64,000 nt of DNA, taken from contig JABYQS010000034.1 of the NCBI GenBank assembly GCA_022592435.1, positions 124,001 to 188,000 of the forward strand. Direction: 5' to 3'. This DNA comes from Cerioporus squamosus. Taxonomy: Eukaryota > Basidiomycota > Agaricomycetes > Polyporales > Polyporaceae. Numbering within the stretch: position 1 is the stretch's first letter; every line of letters starts with the position of its first letter. Positions 54,238 through 64,000 of this stretch are shown here, piece after piece. The position numbers and the translations under genes were made by a program. The notes beneath the pieces were generated by a model, which was not told the origin of the DNA, ran no database searches, and worked only from the letters and a program-made list of their open reading frames with translations.

Positions 54238-57200
54238 TCAGATAGCGATGGGCGGGGACTCGGTGCAGATGGCGAGGTTAGTCGAGAAGTTGGAGCCGGG
54301 ATAGAACCAGAACGTGACGGCGATGACGATGTAGAGGCCTGCCGTGCACATCAACAAGTCAGTCATCGCGCAAGGGGACTCAGAAGAGCATATACATACA
54401 GATAAGGATGACGCCTTCGAGCCAGTTCGACTTGCCGTCCGCAACAACGTATCCCATGGTGTGTACAGAGATGTACAGCACCTGCGGAAACCGGGTGAGT
54501 GGCATGCAGAGCGATTAAGAAGATGGCGAGTCACTGACCACCGACTCGAATGGGTCAAACAGCAGAGCGAGGGGCTTATCCAGGATCCAGCCGAGGATGA
54601 CCATGGTCGGGATCACGAACAATGCGGTTTGCTAGCGAAAACAAGTGATCAACCAATTGCATGCCCAGTACGACTTGAGTCTTGACAACACTCACGATCG
54701 TGGAACCGACAGCGACGCTGATACTGAACGCGAGCTGATCCTTCACCGAAACGTTGACCGCAACGATGCACTCTGTAACGCGACGAGGTCAACATTGCGA
54801 CCGCCATTAGGTTGAGGTATGTTGCGACTTACCTGCGATCGCACTAACAGCCGGCAGCAGGATGAGACCGATCCATTCCTTGCTGATCGACGGGGACAGA
54901 TGGTCCATAGTATCGACCATCCACTCCGCGTCGATGGCGACGAGCTGGGTATATGCGCATCAGACAGCCATTCCAACCACGCCACTGAAGGGAAGCGTCG
55001 GGACTCACCACAGTGACGGAGGACAGTAACAGTAACGTCAACGTCCAGCTCATATCCGGCAGAGGCTTCACCCGGGTCCTCCCACTCTGCACAGAGTACT
55101 GGCTCGGGCTCGGGGAGTTCCTCGTCCGCCACTCGGAATCCGGGGTGCTGGCGACGCTTCGCCTGGCTCCGCCATCATGCAGACTCTCCTGATAGTACGC
55201 CGAGAGCACGTCGCTGATGGGCGTCCGCGCGCGTCCACGCAAATGGGCCGAGTGAGCCTGGGAGCGCCGCGACTTCTCATCCCCCGACTCCGACTCAAAG
55301 GAATCGTCCCCAGAGCCAGAGGTGGGCGACCCAGGGCTGTTGCTATCCGACTCCGACCCGGATCCCACGCGGCGCACGACGAACCGCTCCCTGTCCGAGA
55401 CCAGCCGGACGGTCGAGTCCGCAGGCTGCGCGATTGGGTTCGCCAGCGTCACTTGAGAGGTAGTGCCGAAGGGGGACATCAGCAGTGCGGTCTTTGAGTT
55501 CACGCCTGCACTGTTGGTGCTCGTCGAGCGTCCGGGATGCATGTGCAGGTAAGGTCCTGTCCCTACCCTCGTCCTTGGGGTCTCATCTAAGCTCAGAGTA
55601 GTTTCGGGTTCTTCCTCCACGGGACTCACGACCTTCTCGCCGGCCGGCGTAACAGGCCTGGACCCACTCGCCTTGTGGCCGAAGGTGCGCAAGTTCGTTA
55701 AGGACCTAGTACGAAGTCGCTCAAGGGATGGCGCGGGAGTAAGCCGGCCTACAATGTTGTTGCTCTTCTGACGCATGCGCGCAGTGGCGAAGCGGACGGA
55801 CTCTGCAACGGGGAGCTGCTTGCTAGGCTCCGTGCTGTCTTCGTACAGATGTGTGTGGGACCACAACTGGAATACCAGGTAAGATCCGTAGACTGGGGAC
55901 GGCATCACTCATCAGTGGCGCTCAAAGGGACAGGGCTGTTGTGACCTACTGAAAAGGAGTACGACAGCGACCTGCAGTTTCGTAGGCATGAGATACATAG
56001 TACGTTGAACTTGGAAGTATACTTACACCATGACTCATACGCAGGATATCCTGCTTCTGCTCCTGGAGCGTCGTGCCCATATCATCTGCATCGTCATCCT
56101 TGCTGTAAGTAAGAGCGAAATGGAATGCGGCCGGCAACAAGACGGCGCCGACGCTGATGCTCAACAGAGATGAGTGAATCTGGGTAGCAGCTTTGTTGGA
56201 TGTCAACTCATGATACATCAGAGGCAGGATGAGGAATCACTTACTCGAGTCGAACCCCTGCTCAGAGAACCTCGTGCCTCCCGCAAAGAAACACATTCCG
56301 AGGATCAGTACTGGATATCCATCAGTCCGTCAGACGCTACAGGTCACCGTTTAAAACGTCAGATACTCACGTAGCTTGCTCAACATGGCACCGATGACTG
56401 TCGGACGTGAGTTGACTGCATTGTACAGAAGACCGGAGTCGGAACGTACGCGAGGACTGAACGACCCGCAGCTCGCATTTACGCAGTGCAATGATCTGCA
56501 TGGACCTCGTATATCAGGTCGGGTCCTGTTCTAAGGGACCATGACTTACTGCGACAACAAGTTCGACACTTGCATCGGTGAAGATCGAGTCAGTTCAACA
56601 GTGACGGTGGGATGGTTTTCTATGAGCTTACATATTGCTCTGCAAACAGCGTCGTATGAGCAAATGTTGCACCTTCGGGGTTCAAACAACACCTACCAAG
56701 CTAGAGTTTAGCAGGCCGGCCTTGGTGCCGCCTATCCTCCGGGAAAGAACACCCGTAGCAAGATCGTGGAGCTAGGTGACGGTAAGGAATCAGCACAGCG
56801 CGCGACTCGTATCAAGCATTTCAGACGACAATGAATGTCGGCTGAGAACGCTTGCTTTGCTCACCTTGACCAATGGGATCATGGCAAGCAAGCATGCTGT
56901 TTATACATGAGCGTTCCGGCTGTATGCGAGCGGCCAAATATACCCACCTGCAAAGATCAGTTGCTCGGACTCCTCCATGGCCACCTTGAGAATGCCCTAC
57001 GAACATTAGTCAGTGACAATTCGCTGAGATTGAGCACCCTGTTCTGCACTCACGGCGACCGGGATGAGGAGAATCATGATATTCAGCCCTGTATTAAGTC
57101 AGCGAACAACACGCGCCGCCAGTAGCAGTGCACTTACACGAGTCGAAGAGAATCACCCTCCAGCCTTGCCACCACCTGAGCGAAGGGGGGCCTGCGCCGG

Positions 57201-57507
57201 TGCCGCCGCCTCCCTTGTCGTACGGGGATTGACCGGTAGGATGTTGAGCTTCGGAATCGGAGTCCTTCTCCGTACTCCGCTTCCATCCCGAGAAGAGCTT
57301 CTGCGCGACTGATCGACGCGCCTTGCTGGGTTCGTGCTCCGGGGTGAGAGGCATGGTGGAAGAGTAGGAGGCGGAGGAGGCCCGCGTCGACGTCCTGGAC
57401 ATGACGGGGAAAGGCAGCGGTCGGAGATGAGTGTTGCACTTGTCGTCCGAGGAGGATGGAGAGAGCGAGGACGCTAGCGGCTCCCTAGTCGATGAGCGGG
57501 AGAGCAT
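54238..57507 (-). CDS. Ca2+/H+ exchanger (CAX family), vacuolar type
   Basis: Start ATG 57507. A Ser-rich cytosolic N-terminus (exon 57507-57138) leads into WRVILFDSWLNIMILLIPV. Transport repeat 1 reads GLLNSSL, SN (8-nt exon 56640-56633), IVELVVAIIALRKCELRVVQ, SSLIGAMLSKLLLILGMCFF, AGGTRFSEQGF. Then IHSSLLSISVGAVLLPAAFH and YGSYLVFQLWSHTHLYE are followed by a long acidic/Ser-rich loop (about 270 aa, mostly in the exon 55891-55011). Repeat 2 reads EWIGLILLPAVSAIAE, CIVAVNVSVKDQLAFSISVA, VGSTIQTALFVIPTMVILGW, ending STNLAICTESPPIAI with TGA at 54240-54238. CAX proteins export cytosolic Ca2+ into the vacuole against H+. The conserved LSN of repeat 1 reads LSK here. Some small exons remain unmapped. 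Confidence 0.85.
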
Positions 57508-57937
57508 GTCTGTCGTGTAGTCTGTGCCAGTGTCGTGTGGACCAGGAGGGACGAAAGGAATGTGGGTTGTCGCGGGGACCGGTGGTGGTGGTGGTATGTG
57601 GGCAAGCTGCGGAACGCGTCGAGCGAGCCGCGCATGGTGATTGTGCTCTGCACTGGCGAGCGAAGGGCAGTCCCCGCCGCTGCTCGTCGCTTGCGAACCG
57701 TCGCAGACGAGGGTCTGCTTAATTTAACCGAGCTTCGATTCCACGTCCTTGCCTTATCGGGCCCCAAACCCGCCCAGAAGCACCTTACGTCACGCGCTGC
57801 CGACCTGCCGGGCCACTCCGGGTGATGGGCGGGATGGTGTGACGCGCGTGACGGACGCCCGCGTCGTGACCCGAGCGTCACGCAGCCTCCTCGACCCGAC
57901 ACGCTCCTTGCCCGCTGCCTGCAGTCTCCCAAAAACC
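57508..57937. promoter_or_regulatory. Head-to-head promoter region CAX/COX4
   Basis: 430 bp between divergent ATGs. GC-rich, no clear TATA box; a TTAATTTAA stretch lies at 57719-57727, about 210 nt upstream of the COX4 start. Confidence 0.4.
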
Positions 57938-58530
57938 ATGTTCGCCGCCGCCCTCCGCCCCGCCTCCTTCGCTGCTCGCGCCGCTGCCAGGCCCGCCCGC
58001 ACGGCGGCCGTCCGCGCCCTCTCTACCACCGCGGCCCGCCGCTCTGAGCACCCGCCCCCTCCCCAGCTTTTCGGCGAGGGCGCGAAGCCCGGCGAGATCC
58101 CCACCGACGTCAACCAGTCCACTGGTCTCGAGCGGCTTCAAGTCCTCGGTGCTCTCGAGGGCGTTGAGGTCTTCGACCTGAAACCCCTCGACTCGTCCCG
58201 CATCGGCACCCTCGCCGACCCTATCAAGGTCTTCTCTCTGGTGAGCCAACGACGTGTTCCTCCTACCCAGCCCGTGCCAGTCTGAACGCGTTTGGGTTCG
58301 CTCCCTAGGAACCCGAGCGCCTTGTCGGCTGCACCGGCTCCCCCGCTGAGTCGCACGAGCTTCTCTGGTTCAACCTCACCCGCGAGAAGAACCGTCGCTG
58401 CCCCGAGTGCGGCTCTGGTACGTTCCCGAGCTTTCGCCTGCATTCTCCTCTTGACTCTTGGATCCCACTTCGTCCAGTCTATGCCCTCGACTTCCAGGGC
58501 TCGGAGCACGCCCACGAGCACCACCACTAA
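57938..58530 (+). CDS. COX4: Cytochrome c oxidase subunit 4 (Vb type), mitochondrial
   Basis: Three exons join in phase: 57938-58240, 58309-58417 and 58478-58530, giving 154 aa. The N-terminus is a mitochondrial presequence (MFAAALRPASFAARAAARPA, Arg/Ala-rich, ending near ALSTTAARR). The mature part has the zinc-site pattern ERLVGCTGSPAESHELLWF, then RRCPECGSVYALDF, matching yeast Cox4 and mammalian COX5B, and ends in a His-rich tail (HAHEHHH). The subunit sits on the matrix side of complex IV and is needed for its assembly. Length is usual for fungi. Confidence 0.95.
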
Positions 58531-59532
58531 GGCGAACACTGCGTGTTCTGCGACGCTGTACTAGGAACATGGCGAATCAATCCTTCTCTTCCCCTAGACA
58601 TGCATAGTCTCTATCGTATGACTTCTCGTACTCTATCGAATCCAACGATGCTGCGCGCACCCCGAGGCGTCACCGCCAGTGCTCGCGTCGTCGAGCCGGC
58701 CCAGGCCAGGCCGAGACCTGCCGACATAGGCGCGCCGACGTCCAGACATATCCAGACAGGCCTCCTCTCCCACTAGCTATCACGGCGTCCGACCATGGTG
58801 ATGCGCTCGTGAGTTGCGGACATGGTTAGCGGTGCGTCGTACTCTCCCGAGGAGCATCCCGCGTCCAAAGGCTAGTCGCATCGCGACGGAGTGACTGCAT
58901 TACAGCAGAGGGATTCAGAGAAGGGGCTACTCCAAGCATAAACTCTTTTCCTGCGTTCGCCAACGAGTACACAGCGTATTCGTGCCGAGGCCGGTGCTAT
59001 CATCTATGCTTGCAGCCTTGCACGTCTTCATTCCCCCGTTCTTTCTTCAGAAGCCCGTGTAGGCCCGTACCGTACATCGTAAATCCAATCACATGCCGTT
59101 GCTTTGAGCAATAGCAGCGGTAAGAAACGTCGCGTGACCATCAACTATCGTGCAAGCCCGTCCATCCTGTTCTCTGGACAAACTCACAAGCCGCCATGGG
59201 CGCGTGCTGGTGGGCATTATCGACAGCCTCCTCTCGCTTATGCTACAACTGTATCGTCGACCTCGCAATTCGCAGCAGCTTGGCTCGCTACTTCAAGACT
59301 CGCACTCCAAGTCCCCCCTACCTGGTACCGAGAGCGTCATCCAGCTACTACTAGTTGGTCGCGTTCTCGAGCACAAGCATCGCTCATTTGGTCAGCATTC
59401 TCGTCCAAGCTTTCGAAGTGCATGCAACCATCGAATGCGCGAACACAGGCGGTAGATTGTCCCTGTGAGTTAGGTATCCTAGTATACAAGAGGTGGCATG
59501 AGCATGATAATAAGGATGTTGATGTCTAGTAT
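58531..59532. other. Intergenic, no gene seen
   Basis: One kilobase between COX4 and the next gene, both ending here. Only short frames without recognised content. Confidence 0.45.
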
Positions 59533-60500
59533 CTACGGATTGACGTCGCGGTGGGCCTTTCTCTGTCTCGGACGAAGAGACCACCGATGTACACGGTCGG
59601 GCCCATAGAGCTCTGCGTCGGGCTTCTTTTTCCGACCATATCTGCTGACTTGGTTAACCTGTATAGTACATCCCAGTGAATCGACGTCAGTAGATTCTGT
59701 GCATGAATGGAGATGTGGACGTACCGGGATGAACGTGTATTCAACCCATCCAGGTGCACCGTGAGGTGGCGCCGATACAGTGCCAGATGGAACAATGGTT
59801 GCTGCCGGAGGCGTTACCAGGCCTGCGTTCGACCTTGGGCCGTTCACAATGTCCGCGACAGAAGCAGGGCCGGTATTCACGATAGGCGGCGGCAGACTCA
59901 GAGGGGAAGTGAGGCGGATGCTTACAGAAGGCGGCGGCGGCGGGGAATAGGAGAGTCGAGTAGCAGCAGGATACTGGGTCACGGTAGTGACCTCGATTGG
60001 GGCAAGCGCGATGGCAGGCGCGGGTGGTTGCGGTGGCGGCGGCAGAAGCTCCTCGTCCTCAGAGTCGCTCAACGTTAAGTCGATGTATTCGATGGGAGTG
60101 GCGGAGGAAGGGTCGGATGAGTCAAAGTCTGACTCGGACTCCGAGTCCGAGTCGGAGGCCTCAGCGCAAGCCTGGGGGAGCGGTATTGGTTCAACTTTCG
60201 AGGGAATCGAAACGGCCGGAGGAGCCTAGCACATATGGCGTGAGAATCACTTCTCACACTGACATGCATGCGTGTAGGCTGTACTACTCACCTGGGGCTT
60301 CAGAACTTCAGCAACAATCCTTTTGGGAAGGCGCCCTCGATGCCATGTAACAAAATCCCCTGCACTCCTAGTGCCATACCAGCCACTGTGGAGCTGCAAT
60401 CAAATCCCGAATTGTGAGCTCGGTCCCTTGATCAAAGGTCATGGCAAACAGTAATGCGCACCTCTTGAACTTCGACAATTTGAGCAGTATCCGAGTTCAT
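59533..60500 (-). CDS. Unknown protein with SUMO-interaction-like motif
   Basis: Four exons join in phase: 60500-60462, 60393-60292, 60225-59725 and 59658-59533, giving 255 aa from MNSDTAQIVEVQE. The N-terminal part has SGWYGTRSAGDFVTWHRGRL, then PKRIVAEVLKPQ, a compact basic segment. An acidic run (DSDSESESDFDSSDP) leads to EYIDLTLSDSEDEE, a textbook SUMO-interaction pattern (I-D-L-T followed by acidic residues and serines). After a Pro-rich stretch, the end is basic (SRYGRKKKPDAELYGPDRVH, RWSLRPRQRK). I do not recognise the family. Nuclear location and SUMO binding are inferences from composition and motif. Regular splice phases support the model. Confidence 0.65.
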
Positions 60501-63342
60501 GATGCCGAAATAATGTGCACGTCTGCACAAGTCTTGCAAAGAGCTGAGAGATGAAGACAGTGAGGAATTCGAGTGATCAGCTCCGAGCTCTTATACACTG
60601 GCCTTCAAGCACGATACACGAGGAGGATGCCGTCATCTCGAGTGGCACAGCCGGGTGGCACACTCAGTGTCATGTGTGCACGCAGGAGAAGTTGCACAGA
60701 AAGCACCCTTTGCACCCTCAGAATAAGTATTGTCACAGAGGTGGCCCGTGAAGGGAAGCTGCTCCTTAGTACGCCTCTTTGAGCTGAGTGAAGCAAGAGT
60801 GAAGACATCCTTTGAGCTTGAAGTTGACAAAGGCTTTTACAATTCTTGGCCGAGAAGGACGTGAAAGTAAGTCTATAACTGGAAGTTACTCTTTTCTGAA
60901 AGGTTGATCCCAATCTAGCTACGTACTTACCGCATAGGGATCCGAGTGTCGAGCGTGCTGCGTAAGTAAGGTCCGCACGCGGCACGCGGGGCGCCTGCCA
61001 TTGCACGTCCGACTCTCACTTCATGACCATTTCCACCACTTTGTTCCGCCTGTTTGAAGACTGTCTGCTGCTGTCCCTACTGCATTTCTCCCCCGTACAT
61101 CACTGCATAGCGCGCTGCAGAACTCCAGGAGGCCTTGGAGAGATCAGGCAACACTTTCGAGAAGATCATCCCAGACTGTCACCGCTCGTGGTTGGCACGG
61201 CAAGGCTCGCTGGTCGATTCTCGAGGAGCTTTCAGTGTCGGTCTACGTATACGCGGTAGGAATACGCAGTAACACACGGTCGCTGCCAGTGCCTCTACTG
61301 CTCAGATCTTCTATGTCAGACCTCACGCTGTACGCACGTACATCTAAACTCGCTTCGCACATCGGATCATCTCAGCTTTCGGCCCCGCTCCGACCTGTGC
61401 GATTTCCCCCAGAGCGGTCCTCCGCGTCGGACGCTGTATTCGAACGCACTCGCCACGAGCAGTCTAGACGTGCATGGAAGGTGCGATTCACCTGGTAGTG
61501 CGTCGGCCAGTTTGGGGAGTACTGTCTATGAGTTGACGACCAGGCATATCCTTGCCAGTGGTCGCACTTGAAGCATCTCGTGGCAGATCGACTGCGCTCA
61601 TGCCCAGCCTCATGCTCGAGTTAGGCCAGTATGCTGAACTGAGGTCCATACACAGGTCACTCACGGTTGACGGTCTTCCCGCCTAGTTCATCCCGGCTTG
61701 CTGGCTCTTCCGAGTCGCCGGACCGTGGACGGCCTTCGTCATGGCCGACCGGAGTGCCGTACTCTGCCGTACTGTGTACTTAGTATGGACATCATGTACT
61801 TACATCGCTCCCCCTGCTCGGGTTCGCGGAGGCAACCGTCAATGACAGACAAGCGCACAATATACCTTCGGAACAAAAGCACTTCAGGTACTGGTGCTTC
61901 TTGCACTTCCGTCACGTCCGGAAGCAGGTGTCGATTTGGAAGGTGTCACTGCTCTTCTCCGTCGTTAGGCAAGGTCTCCGACCCAGGATCCGGGATGGAG
62001 GTCGGATTTGTCCGGGTCCGAAGCTGCACGAGCTGTTGGCCATTATTGCGGCTGAACATGCGCTCAGGGACGCACTCCGAGTCGTTATCAGTGTACCTGA
62101 GGACGTCAGAGGGGTTTCAATCTAGTCGTTGCGCTACTTGACCCCTCGCCTCCTAGAGATGCAGACCACTTACAACTGTAGGAGGCTGCGTCTGAACTTT
62201 GGAGTAAGTTGAATAGACTTCAGGACTAGTCGTCTCCGTCTGCTTCGGAGTGCCCGTTTCATTGATGCTGTCATTCAAGCTGTCATCGGTGCCGCCAGAT
62301 CTTTGAGTAACCACTAGTACTGCAGGCACCGGCGCTCTCCTGGTTACCTCCCGCTGCTTCTGCGCCACTGCGAACGTCGACAACTCCTCCAGTTCACCTA
62401 GGCACGCTGAACTTACGCACATTGGAGGATCCTCAGCATGGCGCACACTGCACAGTGTGAGAACAGGTGTGTATGTATGTGCGTGCGCGCGCAGATAGAT
62501 CTCATTGGGTCGAGGGTCGAATTGCATGCTCTCCACACGTTGCTGAGTCGTTGCGAGGGACTGCCGTTGTAGTACGTCCTCCTATCATCGTGACTCCTAT
62601 CATGCACATCTCTAGACCGGAGATTCCTCGGACACCGTGCCTGGGTAGACTGGGGGCGGCGATAGAGAGATGCTGAGGACGCATCTGTGTTGTTGCTGAG
62701 CGTTCAAGCAGTGGGCGTCCTGACGCGGCCGCGATGAGTTGTGAGATGCCGGCTGGCTGGCTGGCCGTTACCATGAAGTCGCTGTGGAAACGGGTCCTCA
62801 GGCGGGCCGGCTGGGATTCCATGGATAGATTCTGTTGTGATGAGCCCCTTGGCACACGTCTTGTTGATGGGGCAAAAGTTACACGGCGTGGGATGGACTC
62901 TGTGGCCAGAATTTGAACAAAGGCATGAGCGTGGAACTGCAGCTTCCCATTGCCTTTGTTTCTGCCAGCGATACCACGGGCGACGCTGTAGAGCAGAGAC
63001 ATACAACTCATCGTTTCCGCACCACAGGTTGTACTGAGGACATCGGCGCAAGGATTTGGGCGCGACGGACGATCGCACGGGTAAATGGACGAATTGGCGA
63101 TGGGACCTGGCCATCAGGAACGAGCGTGGATGGGAGGCCCAATACCGGCCGGGTAACCTGGCAACGGCGGTTCGATCCTACAAGCTTGCCTTGTATGGGC
63201 ATCTCCTCCCTCCGGCGAGTTCACCCAGGTTCACGCTTATCCTCGAGTTCATTACCGATTCCGAGGGTCGCCCCGGAACAGGGCGGCCGGATGCAGGCTG
63301 GACACATGGTTCGGTCGCGCGCACGATGGGATCGAATGCGAT
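60501..63342. other. Long gene-poor stretch
   Basis: About 2.8 kb between the SIM-like gene and the secreted-protein gene. A minus-strand frame at 62153-62536 has plausible composition (QREVTRRAPVPAVLVVTQRS), and a plus-strand frame near 61900-62125 is similar, but neither extends through splice sites nor matches a known family. Nothing else stands out. Confidence 0.4.
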
Positions 63343-63350
63343 CATATAAG
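63343..63350 (+). promoter_or_regulatory. TATA box of secreted-protein gene
   Basis: CATATAAG lies about 208 nt upstream of the ATG at 63558 and is followed by a CT-rich stretch typical of the transcription start of highly expressed fungal genes. Confidence 0.5.
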
Positions 63351-63557
63351 AACCGCGGGTGCCTCTCCCCGAATCCTCACCTCTTTCCCCCCCTCCCTGC
63401 TCTTTCCTTCAAGACCTTGACTGGTTCGTTGAACGGCCGCTTTCTGCCTTCTTCTCGACCAGGTGTCATTCCACTTTCTCGTCGGTGCCATCCAGTGCAA
63501 CCCCTCTTGAGCAACATTATCCCTGTCTAGTCTACTTCTTTCCTTGGGCTAGCCAAG

Positions 63558-64000
63558 ATGGTGTTCTCCAAGTCTCAAGCCACCCTCGTTGCTTTCTATG
63601 TCCTCGCCTCCTCCCAGCAGGTCTTCGGCCGCATGCGCTGGATGGAGCGGGACAACCGCCCCGTCTGGTTGAACCCTCGTCGTTTCGGCCAGGAGCACCC
63701 CGCTGTCATTGACAAGCTCAGCGCTGCGTGCCCGGGTGAGGTCTGCGGCACGCTCTCTGGTGCTGCCATCACCCCTCTCCTTGCCGCGCAGCCGGAGTGC
63801 TCGCAGCAGGACATGGCCGACCAGATCATCGGTGAGTAGTTTAGCGCACACTTGCGGCCGCCAGAAGTTTGATCTGACCGCCACTCGTTCTCCTCGTGCA
63901 GATGCCGCCCAGCAATTCGATGATGCCACGAAGGCGAACATGATCGCGCTCGCCGTGGAGTACCGCCAGGCGGAGAAGAACACGCCCCCGGATTTCACGA
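63558..64000 (+). CDS. Secreted protein of unknown function, 5' part
   Basis: ATG 63558 starts a signal peptide (MVFSKSQATLVAFYVLASSQ, then QVFG). Exon 1 (63558-63831) encodes RMRWMERDNRPVWLNPRRFG, then AVIDKLSAACPGEVCGTLSG. Exon 2 begins at 63902 and continues in phase (DAAQQFDDATKANMIALAVE, YRQAEKNTPPDFT) to the window edge, so the gene is cut off. Several Cys residues suit an extracellular protein. I know no function for it; it resembles hypothetical secreted proteins of wood-decay basidiomycetes. Confidence 0.75.

Noticed and set aside
62153..62536. Minus-strand frame with protein-like composition
   Set aside because: No start context, no exon that can be joined, no family recognised. 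Kept only as a note in the gene-poor region.

Overview
The window is nuclear DNA of a filamentous basidiomycete, most likely an agaricomycete of the polypore type. The genes are rich in introns of about 45-70 nt with GT..AG ends. Lineage-typical proteins are present: a macrophage-activating-glycoprotein-like secreted protein, a DUF6534 membrane protein and a Tnp2-type fungal transposase. Gene models were built by hand by joining reading frames at splice sites and checking codon phase.

Layout. 1-17.2 kb is ordinary gene space: the 3' part of a PPR-like gene, a secreted GH16 enzyme, a GPI-anchored secreted protein, a disordered nuclear-type protein, a DUF427 protein, Vps51 (GARP tethering complex), a Frag1/DRAM/Sfk1 membrane protein and a CPWC DsbA-family oxidoreductase. 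A gene-poor 2 kb follows. 17,237-26,407 is one complete 9.17-kb DNA transposon of CACTA/Tnp2 type, with 29-bp inverted ends and a TCA target duplication. It carries the transposase and two further genes, one encoding an AT-hook protein. 27-36 kb holds a palmitoylated-type casein kinase I and an unrecognised gene whose second intron has been invaded by a 3.85-kb pogo-like element (31,974-35,821, TA duplication, 25-bp perfect inverted ends). 36.6-42.4 kb has a mitochondrial-type small protein, an intron-containing tRNA-Tyr and a DUF6534 seven-helix-type protein. 42.7-48.7 kb is a tandem triplication of a class V (LolT/CefD-like) PLP enzyme in increasing states of decay. 49-64 kb returns to housekeeping genes: uridine kinase/UPRT, Ncs2/Ctu2 tRNA thiolation protein, a vacuolar-type Ca2+/H+ exchanger, cytochrome c oxidase subunit 4, a protein with a SUMO-interaction-like motif, and the start of a secreted protein.

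There is no metabolic cluster as such. Three head-to-head gene pairs share short intergenic regions (URK/NCS2, disordered protein/DUF427, CAX/COX4). The most noteworthy parts are the two complete transposons, the intron-borne insertion and the decaying aminotransferase array.
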